Assembly (NCBI GenBank): GCA_964465155.1
Contig: CAYXIH010000002.1
Location: 1 to 64,000 of the forward strand
Source: Spiro-02 sp964465155
GTDB taxonomy: Bacteria > Spirochaetota > Spirochaetia > Sphaerochaetales > Sphaerochaetaceae
DNA: 64,000 bases
Reading direction: 5' to 3'
The notes under the pieces were generated by a model. It saw only the letters and a list, made by a program, of their open reading frames with translations, was not told where the DNA came from and did no database searches. A program made the position numbers and the translations under genes. Positions 42,718-51,152 of this stretch are shown in pieces; the stretch's first letter is position 1, and each line of letters opens with the position of its first letter.

Positions 42718-43243
42718 ACAACCAAAGAGACTTTCCTTCCCCATTGCCGACAAACAGCAGCTACGGCAGCTGTGTGCCTTCGACCAGGTCCTGCTCGACG
42801 GGGACTTGTTGGTGGGCCGGGACCAAGTGCACCGGTTGCTGGACCTCGCCATCGCAAAGGGCTGGCCGTTGCCGGTTGAACTGCGAAACGCCTGCATGTA
42901 CTACATGGGGCCATCGCCGGCTCCCATGGGCAGGCCTATTGGGTCGTGCGGTCCAACCACCAGCGCACGGATGGATGTATTCACGCCACAGCTGCTGCAC
43001 ATGGGGCTGGCTGCGATGGTAGGCAAGGGGCCACGCTCCCAAGCGGTGGTCGATGCAATCGTGGCTACGGGGGCGGTCTACTTGCAAGCCTATGGGGGAT
43101 GTGGTGCATTGTATGCCTCCACCGTGTGTTCCTGTGAGGTCGTCGCTTTTGCAGAACTTGGACCAGAAGCCCTGCTTCGGATCCAAGTCAAGGATTTCCC
43201 GGTGACCGTCGCAATTGACAGCCGTGGCAACAGCGTCTACTAG
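42707..43243 (+). CDS. Class I fumarase/tartrate dehydratase beta subunit
   Basis: 178 residues. RNACMYYMGPSPAPMGRPIG and SCGPTTSARMD are the substrate and active-site blocks of the beta domain; MVGKGPRS and YGGCGALYAS complete the family pattern. Overlaps the alpha-subunit gene by 11 bp, with GGAGG in the preceding codons, so the two are translated together. The TtdB/FumA-C-terminal family may act on fumarate or tartrate; a short central metabolism role is the more likely. Confidence 0.92.
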   Translation: MTCEQPKRLSFPIADKQQLRQLCAFDQVLLDGDLLVGRDQVHRLLDLAIAKGWPLPVELRNACMYYMGPSPAPMGRPIGSCGPTTSARMDVFTPQLLHMGLAAMVGKGPRSQAVVDAIVATGAVYLQAYGGCGALYASTVCSCEVVAFAELGPEALLRIQVKDFPVTVAIDSRGNSVY

Positions 43244-43525
43244 GCATGATCCCCAAGCCGTGTAGTGAATCCCTGCTGGCAAGTTGAATCGCTCCTCCAT
43301 GATCGACCACCTCTGAAACGGAGTACTGTCCACAAGATAGGCTCCAGTTGTAGGGGATTCATGGCGGAGGGTACTTTTTCATATAACTCCGATAGGAAAA
43401 TGATAGACCTTTTGCCAAATGTGGGGTACATTTTTTGTTGTCGGACATGCAGAGCCTGTGGTGAACGGGGTTTGGGCACCCATTGCATGCATGTCGGATA
43501 GTCCGTACACAAAGGAACAGACTAC
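43244..43525. other. 282-bp intergenic region with a distant inverted repeat
   Basis: No gene supported. TGAATCCC (43266-43273) and GGGATTCA (43354-43361) are inverted repeats 80 bases apart and could close a structured RNA or leader. GACATGCA and TGCATGTC also occur further on, near 43445 and 43490. It holds the presumed promoter of the FKBP lipoprotein gene, which I cannot place with confidence. I could not match it to a known riboswitch. Confidence 0.3.
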
Positions 43526-44395
43526 ATGAGAAGAGTTCATGTGCTAACGGCGGTGATGGCTTGCTTGGTATGCCTCGCTGCCCTGGTAGGGTGCTCCCGA
43601 AAGACCGCAACGCAAACCCCAACCCCTACATCTGAGCAACCTGCGTTGCGCTCGGCAGACGCAGCACCGGCAAGTGCCTCCACAGCCGAGGACCCAGCAG
43701 AATCATTGACCACGATCATCCACCTCAGCAAGCCCACCGAATTCAATGAGCAGCTGAGCTATATCTTTGGCTACGCCACCATGTCCACAGCGTTCCGTAC
43801 CCTTGACCAGGGTGAGGGGATAGACACCAACATCGGGTATGTCCTCAAAGGAGTGCTGGATGCTGGCAATGGGTCGGAGAGCTACTTTACCACAGAAGAG
43901 ACCAACGCGTTGTTGGCAAAGTTCCAGACCATGTGCATCGAGGCCCTGCAGGACAAGATCGAGCAGATGGCGACTGAGAACCTCAACGAGGCCCAGCAGT
44001 TCCTCACTGCCAACAAGCTGGAGGAGGGGGTGACCACCACCTCCAGTGGCTTGCAGTATACCGTGTTGCGTGAAGGCACTGGGGAGAAGCCCAAGGCTTC
44101 GGACAAAGTGACCATCGCCTACCAGGTGACCATGCTCAATGGCGCCATTGTCGACAGCACCTACATCAGGGGCCGTTCGGAGGCATTGGTATTGTCCCGC
44201 ATTGCAGTGAATGGGTTCGTAGAGGGCCTTCAGCTGATGCCCGTTGGTTCGAAGTACCGCTTCTGGGTAGCTCCTGACCTTGCCTATGGACCTACGGGAA
44301 ATGGCTTGGTGGAACCCAACTCCCTGTTGATCATCGACGTGGAGCTGGAGGGCATACAGCCCATGGCCATTTCCAACGGCCGGACAGCATCCTGA
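43526..44395 (+). CDS. FKBP-type peptidyl-prolyl isomerase lipoprotein
   Basis: 289 residues. Lipobox LVGC (Cys23), then a Thr/Pro/Ser-rich linker. The FKBP N-terminal dimerisation region (about 70-165) contains FGYATMSTAFRTLDQGEGID and ends in ANKLEEGVTTTSSGLQYTVL. The FKBP domain (about 175-280) has GEKPKASDKVTIAYQVTMLNG, GFVEGLQLMPVGSKYRFWV and LAYGPTGNG. It is a Mip/FkpA-like folding factor anchored in the envelope. Confidence 0.92.
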   Translation: MRRVHVLTAVMACLVCLAALVGCSRKTATQTPTPTSEQPALRSADAAPASASTAEDPAESLTTIIHLSKPTEFNEQLSYIFGYATMSTAFRTLDQGEGIDTNIGYVLKGVLDAGNGSESYFTTEETNALLAKFQTMCIEALQDKIEQMATENLNEAQQFLTANKLEEGVTTTSSGLQYTVLREGTGEKPKASDKVTIAYQVTMLNGAIVDSTYIRGRSEALVLSRIAVNGFVEGLQLMPVGSKYRFWVAPDLAYGPTGNGLVEPNSLLIIDVELEGIQPMAISNGRTAS

Positions 44396-44511
44396 TATTC
44401 GTACGAAAATGTATGGTTTTGTGATATGAAGCCACCCCACAGGCTTTACTCTGGGTGAGACTTTGACGAAACTATGTATAGCAGCCACATGGCTGGAAGG
44501 GAAGGATCATC

Positions 44512-45162
44512 ATGAAAAATAACCAGATGGGCACCAAGATGAAGAACTCGTTTGAGAGCCATTGGTGGTTGCCGTTTGTCTCGGCGTTGATAGTCATAGC
44601 ATTGGGGTGCTGGATGTTCTTCGGCACTGGCGGTTTTATGAAAGTTGCCGTCATCGTCATGGGAATTGCGGGTGTCGTCACAGGAGCTACCACGCTGGTG
44701 TCGATCAGCCAGTTCCCGTTCCAGACCTACAACAAGGGTGCCACGATCTTCAAGGGTATCGTGAACATCGTAGTGGGCTTTACCGTCGTCATCCTTGCAA
44801 TCATCATGGACAAGGCAAAGGTCCTCTCCGTGCTGACGATCATCCTGGGAATCCAGCTGACCATCTCCTCGATCGTTGCGTTCTGGGATGCATACTCGCT
44901 GCGCAAGAGCGGATTCTCCATGTCGGGCCTGGTGCTCGAGGCCGTCCTGTCGCTGGTGTTCGCCCTGCTGATGTTCCTCTTCCCCTCGACTGTCGGGGCT
45001 GTGATCGTCAAGGTCGTGGGCGTGGTGGTATTCTTGGTGGGTGTCGGTGCAATAGTCTGGGCATTTAGGATCCGCAGTGCAACCAAAGCCCTGCATGAGG
45101 CAATGAACACCGTGAATATCCCCGGCGAAGCCGAGGTCATCGACGACGAGAAGAAAAAATAA
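44512..45162 (+). CDS. HdeD-like (DUF308) membrane protein
   Basis: 216 residues, about six transmembrane helices in three similar hairpins, e.g. WWLPFVSALIVIALGCWMFF, GIVNIVVGFTVVILAIIM and VLEAVLSLVFALLMFLFP. The tail is short and charged (EVIDDEKKK). In enterobacteria HdeD is linked to acid resistance; here the role is unknown. AAGGA precedes the ATG. A perfect hairpin follows the stop codon. Confidence 0.85.
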   Translation: MKNNQMGTKMKNSFESHWWLPFVSALIVIALGCWMFFGTGGFMKVAVIVMGIAGVVTGATTLVSISQFPFQTYNKGATIFKGIVNIVVGFTVVILAIIMDKAKVLSVLTIILGIQLTISSIVAFWDAYSLRKSGFSMSGLVLEAVLSLVFALLMFLFPSTVGAVIVKVVGVVVFLVGVGAIVWAFRIRSATKALHEAMNTVNIPGEAEVIDDEKKK

Positions 45163-45180
45163 TATGCACATTGGTGCATA
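45163..45180 (+). terminator. Hairpin right after the HdeD-like gene
   Basis: TATGCAC (45163-45169) and GTGCATA (45174-45180), loop ATTG, start on the base after the stop codon. There is no proper T-tract, so it is a weak terminator candidate. Confidence 0.45.
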
Positions 45181-45197
45181 ATCATTCATTGGATATA

Positions 45198-45236
45198 CCG
45201 TGCGTGCTTGACACGCACGGATACCTTGGGTATTGT
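45198..45236 (+). promoter_or_regulatory. his operon promoter with embedded operator-like palindrome
   Basis: An exact TTGACA (45208-45213) is followed after 17 bp by TATTGT (45231-45236). A perfect 9-bp inverted repeat, CCGTGCGTG (45198-45206) and CACGCACGG (45212-45220) with spacer CTTGA, is centred on the -35. A repressor bound there would block RNA polymerase. The predicted start of transcription (about 45243) coincides with the leader-peptide ATG, so the leader may be translated as a leaderless message. Confidence 0.7.
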
Positions 45237-45242
45237 AGGGAT

Positions 45243-45296
45243 ATGAACACATACAGCCATACCATCCATCATCATCACGTGGAACTCAGACCATAG
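45243..45296 (+). CDS. hisL: his operon leader peptide (HisL)
   Basis: 17 codons: MNTYSHTIHHHHVELRP, then TAG. Five of 17 residues are His, four of them consecutive (45267-45278). It lies between the his promoter and an intrinsic terminator, 91 bp upstream of hisG, exactly where leader peptides sit in histidine attenuation systems. Low charged tRNA-His would stall the ribosome on the His run. Only a poor ribosome-binding site (AGGG 3 bases ahead) is visible. The peptide itself needs no function. Confidence 0.88.
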   Translation: MNTYSHTIHHHHVELRP

Positions 45297-45363
45297 GCAT
45301 GGGGTGGCTATAGCATATACCTAGACTTTTCACAGAAAGCCTCCGCCTGCAGCGGAGGCTTTT
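45255..45363 (+). promoter_or_regulatory. his transcription attenuator (mutually exclusive RNA segments)
   Basis: Segment 1 (45255-45263, AGCCATACC) can pair with segment 2 (45301-45309, GGGGTGGCT) at 8 of 9 positions including one G-U. Segment 2 can instead pair with segment 3 (45338-45346, AGCCTCCGC) at 7 of 9, forming an antiterminator. Segment 3 pairs fully with segment 4 (45352-45360) in the terminator. A ribosome stalled on the His codons covers segment 1 and frees segment 2 to block the terminator. One that reaches the stop codon at 45294-45296 covers segment 2 and lets the terminator form. The pairings were found by eye. Confidence 0.75.
45336..45363 (+). terminator. Attenuator terminator before hisG
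   Basis: A perfect 11-bp stem AAAGCCTCCGC (45336-45346) and GCGGAGGCTTT (45352-45362), loop CTGCA, with four T at 45360-45363. It ends 24 bp before the hisG start and so must be bypassed for operon expression. Confidence 0.9.
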
Positions 45364-45387
45364 GTATATCCAGGAGGAATGAACATC

Positions 45388-46254
45388 ATGGAACGACTGA
45401 GGATTGCCATCCAAAAGAGCGGACGTCTGAGCGAGAAGTCGCTGCAGATCATCAAGGACTGTGGGATCAAGTTTGGGTCTGACGCCCGGGTGCTCAAGGA
45501 GCATGCGTCCAATTTCCCCATCGAATTCCTCTACGTCAGGGATGATGATATCCCCGCCTATGTGCGTGACGGAGTAGCCGACATCGGAATCGTCGGGCGC
45601 AACGAGTTCGATGAGCAGGCCCTTGCACTGGACGTGGTCCGGGACCTGGGGTTTGCACGTTGCCGTCTGTCGGTTGCCGTCCCCAACGACATGGTCTATG
45701 AGGGGCTGCAGTCGCTGCAGGGCAAGCGCATCGCCACCTCATATCCCAACATCCTCGGAGGCATCCTCCGCGAAGCGGGTGTCACCGCTTCGCTGGTATA
45801 TGCATCGGGGTCGGTGGAGATCACCCCCGCCGTTGGGATCGCCGATGCAATCTGCGACCTGGTCAGCACGGGTGCCACCCTTGCGATGAACGGGTTGAAG
45901 GAAGTGCAGCAGGTCTATGAGTCGACGGCGGTCATGATCGGGCGGGAAGGGTTTGCCGAGACAGACTTCCAGCGCTATGAGATCTTGCAGCGGCTGTTGC
46001 TGCGCATCGATGCAGTGATGCACGCCCAGAACTACAAGTACGTCATGTTCAACCTCCCACAGGAGCACTTGGGTGAAGTGGCGAGAATCATCGGAGGGAT
46101 GAAGAGCCCCACGGTGACCCAGTTGATGGAACCAGGATGGGTAGCCGTGCAGATTGTCGTCGCAGAGGATGTGTTTTGGGATATCTTCGAGCAGCTGCGC
46201 GCCTTGGGTGCACAGGGCATCCTCGTCACCCCGATCGAGAAGATGACGGTATAG
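45388..46254 (+). CDS. hisG: ATP phosphoribosyltransferase, long form
   Basis: 288 residues, the long HisG form that carries its own C-terminal regulatory domain and does not need HisZ. Blocks: LRIAIQKSGRLSEKSL, VADIGIVGRNEFDE, KRIATSYPNILGG, ASGSVEITPAVGIADAICDLVSTGATL. First step of histidine synthesis and the usual point of feedback inhibition. Two ATGs are possible; AGGAGG is 10 bases from 45388 but only 1 from 45379, so I use 45388. First structural gene of the operon. Confidence 0.95.
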   Translation: MERLRIAIQKSGRLSEKSLQIIKDCGIKFGSDARVLKEHASNFPIEFLYVRDDDIPAYVRDGVADIGIVGRNEFDEQALALDVVRDLGFARCRLSVAVPNDMVYEGLQSLQGKRIATSYPNILGGILREAGVTASLVYASGSVEITPAVGIADAICDLVSTGATLAMNGLKEVQQVYESTAVMIGREGFAETDFQRYEILQRLLLRIDAVMHAQNYKYVMFNLPQEHLGEVARIIGGMKSPTVTQLMEPGWVAVQIVVAEDVFWDIFEQLRALGAQGILVTPIEKMTV

Positions 46255-46256
46255 CC

Positions 46257-47567
46257 ATGGACACAATACTCTCACGGTTCCACGAGCCAAGCGACAGCGA
46301 GCTCTCCGAGATACTCAAGCGCCCAAGCTCGGTGCTCCCTTCCGTTGCCCAAGGCGTCAGCGCCATCATCCAGGAAGTAGCAGCAACAGGCGATGAAGCC
46401 CTGCTTGCCTATGAACGGCAGTTTGACGGTGTACAGCTGACAAGCCTTGCAGTCACCCCCCGTGAGTTCGAGCAGGCGGAGAAGCTGGTGCCCAAGGAGC
46501 TCAAGCGGGCAATCCTCACCGCCTCGAGGAATATCGCCGCATTCCATGGGGCACAGCTTCCCACCGCCGAACAGGTGACGACCGTGGAGGGGGTCACCTG
46601 CTGGCGCAAGATCGTGCCGATCCAGAAGGTTGGCCTGTATGTCCCTGGCGGTACCGCTCCGCTGTTCTCCACCGTCTTGATGCTGGCCATCCCCGCTCGG
46701 GTGGCAGGGTGTCCCTCCAGGATCCTCTGTACTCCTCCCGATGCCCAGGGAAACGTCAATCCGGCGATCCTCTATGCTGCAAAGGTCAGCGGGATCGACC
46801 AAGTCTACAAAGTCGGTGGTGCCCAGGCCATCGCAGCCATGGCAGTTGGGACGCAGACCATTGGGAAGGTCGACAAGATCTTCGGACCGGGCAACCGGTA
46901 TGTGACCGAGGCAAAGAGCCAGGTCGCAGTGCGCTATTGCTCAATCGACATGCCTGCAGGCCCGTCTGAGGTGATGGTCGTCGCAGATGCCACCAGCAAC
47001 CCCGCTTTTGTCGCAGGCGATCTGCTCAGCCAGGCTGAGCATGGCACTGACAGCCAGGCGATGCTGGTCGTCCATGCCCGCAGTGAAGCCGGCAATGCCA
47101 TCGTAGATGCAGTGGTCTCCGAGATTGAGCGCCAGATGGAGACATTGGGCAGGCATGAATATCTCTTGCCCTCCCTCTCCCACAGCAGGGCGATCATCAC
47201 AGGGGACAAGGGGCGGGTAGTGGAGATCATCAACGCATACGCCCCCGAGCACCTGATCCTCAGCGTCGACGAACCGGCCAAGTTTGAAGCAGGTGTGGTC
47301 AACGCAGGTTCCATATTCCTTGGCCACCTCACTCCCGAGGCCGCAGGTGACTATGCATCGGGTACCAACCACACCCTTCCCACCAGCGGATGGGCAGCCT
47401 CGACCAGTGGCGTGAGCACCGACTCGTTCCTGAAGAAGATCACGGTACAGTGCATCGATGCCCAGGGGGTACGCAACCTCGGGCCGACAGTCACCGCCAT
47501 GGCAAGTGCGGAACATCTTCCTGCACACGCACATGCCATGGCGATGCGCATGGAGGATGTGAGATGA
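46257..47567 (+). CDS. hisD: Histidinol dehydrogenase
   Basis: 436 residues. VGLYVPGGTAPLFSTVLM, the NAD site region GGAQAIAAMAVGTQTIGKVDKIFGPG (two blocks), DMPAGPSEVMVVAD, the zinc ligands in SQAEHGTDSQAMLV, and AYAPEHLIL with SGVSTDSFLK, where the catalytic Glu/His lie. It oxidises histidinol to histidine in two NAD-dependent steps. It begins 2 bp after hisG and overlaps hisC by 4 bp (ATGA). Confidence 0.97.
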   Translation: MDTILSRFHEPSDSELSEILKRPSSVLPSVAQGVSAIIQEVAATGDEALLAYERQFDGVQLTSLAVTPREFEQAEKLVPKELKRAILTASRNIAAFHGAQLPTAEQVTTVEGVTCWRKIVPIQKVGLYVPGGTAPLFSTVLMLAIPARVAGCPSRILCTPPDAQGNVNPAILYAAKVSGIDQVYKVGGAQAIAAMAVGTQTIGKVDKIFGPGNRYVTEAKSQVAVRYCSIDMPAGPSEVMVVADATSNPAFVAGDLLSQAEHGTDSQAMLVVHARSEAGNAIVDAVVSEIERQMETLGRHEYLLPSLSHSRAIITGDKGRVVEIINAYAPEHLILSVDEPAKFEAGVVNAGSIFLGHLTPEAAGDYASGTNHTLPTSGWAASTSGVSTDSFLKKITVQCIDAQGVRNLGPTVTAMASAEHLPAHAHAMAMRMEDVR

Positions 47568-48661
47568 ACGTAGAGCAGATTCCCAGCTTGCTGCGGCCAA
47601 ATATCGCAGCCCTCATCCCCTATAGCTGTGCACGCAACGATTTCAAAGGGGTTGCAGATGTCTATATCGATGCCAACGAGAACTGGACCCAATATGTTGG
47701 GCAGCCTGGGAGAAACCGCTATCCCGATCCATTGGCCACTGGCGTGCGCAATGCGGTGGGCACGGTCGTGGGCGTCGACCCAGAGTCGGTAGTCATAGGA
47801 AACGGCAGCGATGAGCTGATCGACAACCTGATCAGGATGTTCTGCATCCCTGGGGTGGACAGCATTGTCACGATGCCACCCACCTATGGTGCGTACCGGG
47901 TATTTGCCGACATCAACGACGTGCCGGTGGAGAAGTGTCCACTCACTGCTGGGTTTGAGATCGACTTCGAGGGGCTTGGGACACTGCTGTCCTCCAAGCA
48001 GCCCCATGGTGGACAGAGGAAGCTGTTGTTCCTCTGTTCCCCCAACAATCCCACCGGCAATGCCTTTTCGCTGCAGCAGGTCCAACGGGTATGCGCCATG
48101 TTCGATGGCATCACCGTGGTGGACGAGGCCTACTTCGACTTCAGCCCATACGACAGCGCCGTGACGCTGCTGGATGAGTTTCCCAACCTCGTGGTGCTGC
48201 GCACCCTCTCCAAGAGCTGGGGCCTTGCCAACGCCCGCATTGGGATCATGGTGTCGTCACAGCCGGTGGTGTCTGCCATGCGGAATATCAAATACCCCTA
48301 CAATGTGGGTGGTCCCTCCCAGGAAGCGGCACTGGCTGCCTTGTCCCAGGCACAGGAGGTGGCACGGGGTGCACAGGACATCGTGAGCAGGCGCGATGAG
48401 CTTGCGGACGCATTGGCCCAGGTACCCTGTGTACGGAAGGTCCACCATAGTGATGCGAACTTCCTGTTGGTGGAGGTGACCGACGCCAAGGCCGTCTACC
48501 ACTACCTGGCGGAGGAGAAGATCATAGTGCGTGACCGCTCCAAGGAGCTGCACTGTGAAAACTGCCTGCGCATCACAGTCGGTAGCGTTGAGGAGAACAG
48601 AAGATTGTTGGCCGCTTTGTACGGCTATTGCAGTATGATGCAGGGACAATTGGAGAAATGA
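47564..48661 (+). CDS. hisC: Histidinol-phosphate aminotransferase
   Basis: 365 residues, fold type I PLP enzyme. Motifs: DANENWTQYVG, RYPDPLATGVR, GNGSDELIDNLIR, CSPNNPTGNAFS, VVDEAYFDF and the PLP lysine in LSKSWGLANARIG. It converts imidazole-acetol phosphate to histidinol phosphate. Coupled by 4-bp overlaps both to hisD and to hisB. Confidence 0.96.
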   Translation: MNVEQIPSLLRPNIAALIPYSCARNDFKGVADVYIDANENWTQYVGQPGRNRYPDPLATGVRNAVGTVVGVDPESVVIGNGSDELIDNLIRMFCIPGVDSIVTMPPTYGAYRVFADINDVPVEKCPLTAGFEIDFEGLGTLLSSKQPHGGQRKLLFLCSPNNPTGNAFSLQQVQRVCAMFDGITVVDEAYFDFSPYDSAVTLLDEFPNLVVLRTLSKSWGLANARIGIMVSSQPVVSAMRNIKYPYNVGGPSQEAALAALSQAQEVARGAQDIVSRRDELADALAQVPCVRKVHHSDANFLLVEVTDAKAVYHYLAEEKIIVRDRSKELHCENCLRITVGSVEENRRLLAALYGYCSMMQGQLEK

Positions 48662-49824
48662 TGAGACAACACAGCATGTACCAGCCGGTCCTGTTCCTGG
48701 ACCGGGACGGGATTTTAGTCGAAGAAGACCAGGTGGATACCTTTGAGAAGATCAAATGGATTCCCGGGGTGTTCCACGCCCTGCGCAAGATCCGCGACGA
48801 GTCGGACTACTACTTTGCCATGGTGAGCAACCAAGACGGGGTGGGAATGCCCTGTTTCCCGATGGAAGATTTCCTGCCGGTCCACAAGAGGATCATCGAT
48901 ACCCTCGCAGGTGAAGGGATCATCTTCGATGCCCAGCATGTGGACCTCTCCCATCCCGATGATGATTGTCCCGGACGCAAGCCCCGTATCGGGATGCTGG
49001 AAGAATACCAGGATGGTGCCTACGACTTGGAGCATTCTGTGATGGTCGGCGACCGCCTGACCGATGTGATGCTTGCCAAGAACTTGGGGTGCAAGGCGAT
49101 CTGGTATGCCGATCCCAGCCGTGAGCATGAACTGCATGAGGGGGAGGCCCTCTCATTGGGCCTTGCCCAATCCTGCATCCTGGTCTCCGACAATTGGGAT
49201 GCGATAGCCTCGTTCTTGCTGACACCCTCGGTGGTCAGGCCCCCACGGACTGCCACCGTAGAGCGGAGTACCGCCGAGACATCCATTTCCCTACGACTGA
49301 ACCTCGACGGTACTGGAACTGGGAAGATCCATACGGGCTTGCCGTTCTTCGACCACATGCTCGAGCAGATAGTCCGCCACAGCGGGATCGATGTGCAGCT
49401 TGACGCCCACGGGGACTTGGCGGTGGATGAACACCACACCGTGGAGGATGTTGCGCTGGTCCTGGGCCAAGCATACCGTGAGGCCTTGGGTGACAAGCGT
49501 GGGATCAGCAGGTATGGCTTTGAGGTGCTGACGATGGACGAGGTCCTTGCCCAGGTGGCGTTGGACTTCTCAGGACGCCCATGCCTGGTATGGGATGTCT
49601 GCTTCACACGTGACATGGTCGGATCCTTCCCCACCGAGCTCTTCCAGCACTTCTTCAAGTCGTTCTCCGACGAGGCCAAGTGCAACCTCAACATGACAGT
49701 CTCCAACGGCAATGCCCACCACCAGGCCGAGGCGCTGTTCAAGGCATTTGCCCGCTCGTTGCGCAAGGCGGTCAAGCGGTACCCGTGGTCCAACTCGCTG
49801 CCATCCACCAAGGGGGTGCTGTAG
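48658..49824 (+). CDS. hisB: Bifunctional histidinol-phosphatase / imidazoleglycerol-phosphate dehydratase
   Basis: 388 residues (E. coli 355). The N-terminal HAD-type phosphatase (about 1-170) has FLDRDGILVEEDQV, VSNQDGVG, Zn-binding CPGRKP region and VGDRLTDVMLAKNLG. The C-terminal dehydratase (about 195-388) has GLPFFDHML, DEHHTVEDVA and NGNAHHQAEA, the metal-binding His repeats. The HisN-HisB fusion is characteristic of gamma-proteobacterial and some Bacteroidetes operons, and is a sign that this operon has that ancestry. A small insertion after the phosphatase accounts for the extra length. Starts by ATGA overlap with hisC. Confidence 0.95.
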   Translation: MMRQHSMYQPVLFLDRDGILVEEDQVDTFEKIKWIPGVFHALRKIRDESDYYFAMVSNQDGVGMPCFPMEDFLPVHKRIIDTLAGEGIIFDAQHVDLSHPDDDCPGRKPRIGMLEEYQDGAYDLEHSVMVGDRLTDVMLAKNLGCKAIWYADPSREHELHEGEALSLGLAQSCILVSDNWDAIASFLLTPSVVRPPRTATVERSTAETSISLRLNLDGTGTGKIHTGLPFFDHMLEQIVRHSGIDVQLDAHGDLAVDEHHTVEDVALVLGQAYREALGDKRGISRYGFEVLTMDEVLAQVALDFSGRPCLVWDVCFTRDMVGSFPTELFQHFFKSFSDEAKCNLNMTVSNGNAHHQAEALFKAFARSLRKAVKRYPWSNSLPSTKGVL

Positions 49825-50424
49825 ATGGTGGCGGTAGTCCAATACAATGCTGGGAACATCCGCTCGGTGCTCTGTGCACTGTCCAGGCTTGGTACACAGG
49901 CGGTCGTCACCGATGACCCTAGCGAACTTGAGCGCGCTTCCCATGTCATCTTCCCAGGTGTCGGTGAAGCCTCCAGTGCCATGGAGTACCTGCGCCAGAG
50001 CCATCTGGACGAGGTGTTGGTGAACCTGCGCCAGCCCTTCCTAGGGATCTGCCTGGGGATGCAGCTGATGTGCACAAGCAGTGAGGAAGGCAATACGGCA
50101 TGCCTGGATATGTTCCATACCACCGTCAATAGGTTTCCATCAGGCCGTGGCTATAAGGTACCCCACATGGGATGGAATACCATCGAGGTGGCTGACGACC
50201 CGCTGTTCGTAGGAATTGAGCAGGATGCGTTCGTCTATTTTGTCCATGGCTTCTATGTGCCACTGTGCAGCGGGACGATAGCCACGTGCGGGTATGACGG
50301 CCTGCAGTTCTCGGCGGCGCTGGGAAGCGGGAACTTCAGAGGGGTGCAGTTCCATCCCGAGAAGAGTGGCGCAATAGGGGAGCGTATCCTCTCCAACTTC
50401 CTGAACATGGAGGAGCGGGCATGA
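49825..50424 (+). CDS. hisH: Imidazole glycerol phosphate synthase, glutamine amidotransferase subunit
   Basis: 199 residues, class I amidotransferase. The nucleophile Cys is in GICLGMQLM, and His-Glu of the triad in GVQFHPEKSG. VVQYNAGNIRSV and VIFPGVGEASSAM open the domain. It makes ammonia for HisF. The start codon follows the hisB stop codon directly; the end overlaps hisA by 4 bp. Confidence 0.96.
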   Translation: MVAVVQYNAGNIRSVLCALSRLGTQAVVTDDPSELERASHVIFPGVGEASSAMEYLRQSHLDEVLVNLRQPFLGICLGMQLMCTSSEEGNTACLDMFHTTVNRFPSGRGYKVPHMGWNTIEVADDPLFVGIEQDAFVYFVHGFYVPLCSGTIATCGYDGLQFSAALGSGNFRGVQFHPEKSGAIGERILSNFLNMEERA

Positions 50425-51152
50425 GGATTATTCCTGCAATCGATATCATTGGTGGCAAGTGTGTCCGCCTGAAGCAGGGTGCTTACGATGCAAAGACCAC
50501 CTATAGCGATGATCCGCTGTCCGTGGCCAAGTCGTATGAGGACGCTGGGCTGCAGTACTTGCACTTGGTCGACCTCGACGGGGCAAAGCAGGGGCATGTG
50601 GTCAACCTGCCTGTCCTGCAGGCGATAGCCCGCAATACCAATCTGGTGATTGATTTTGGTGGTGGAGTGGGCAGTGATGCCGATGTGCAGGCTGTGTTCG
50701 ATGCAGGGGCTGCCAAGGTCACCTGCGGCAGCATTGCGGTTCGTGAGCGCCAGACGGTCCTGCGGTGGCTCAGTACCTGGGGGCCTGGTAAGCTCATCTT
50801 GGGGGCGGACTGCCGCAATGGCATGGTCGCTACCGGTGGGTGGTTGCATACCACCCAGCTGGAGGTGGGCCAGTTCATCCAGTCATACCTGCAGGAAGGG
50901 TTTGTATCGGTGATCTGTACCGACATTGCCTGCGACGGGATGATGGGAGGTCCTTCCATTGCACTGTACCGGCAGCTGATGCACCAGATGGAGCAAGCCC
51001 ATCTTCCCATGGACTTGATCGCCAGCGGCGGGGTGAGCTCAATCAAAGACCTGCGGGACCTTGCACAGGCAGGACTGGGTGGTGCCATCGTGGGGAAGGC
51101 GCTCTATGAACAGGCGATACAGCTGCCACAGCTATTGGAGTTTCAATGCTAG
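50421..51152 (+). CDS. hisA: ProFAR isomerase
   Basis: 243 residues, TIM barrel. PAIDIIGGKCVRLKQG holds the first catalytic Asp; LHLVDLDGAKQG, IDFGGGVGSDADV, VICTDIACDGMMGGPS (second Asp) and LIASGGVSS are the phosphate-binding strands. It isomerises ProFAR to PRFAR. Overlaps hisH by 4 bp and hisF by 7 bp. Confidence 0.96.
   Translation: MRIIPAIDIIGGKCVRLKQGAYDAKTTYSDDPLSVAKSYEDAGLQYLHLVDLDGAKQGHVVNLPVLQAIARNTNLVIDFGGGVGSDADVQAVFDAGAAKVTCGSIAVRERQTVLRWLSTWGPGKLILGADCRNGMVATGGWLHTTQLEVGQFIQSYLQEGFVSVICTDIACDGMMGGPSIALYRQLMHQMEQAHLPMDLIASGGVSSIKDLRDLAQAGLGGAIVGKALYEQAIQLPQLLEFQC

Noticed and set aside
43244..43525. Riboswitch upstream of the FKBP lipoprotein gene
   Set aside because: Only an 8-bp long-range inverted repeat is seen; no known aptamer pattern or terminator could be recognised.
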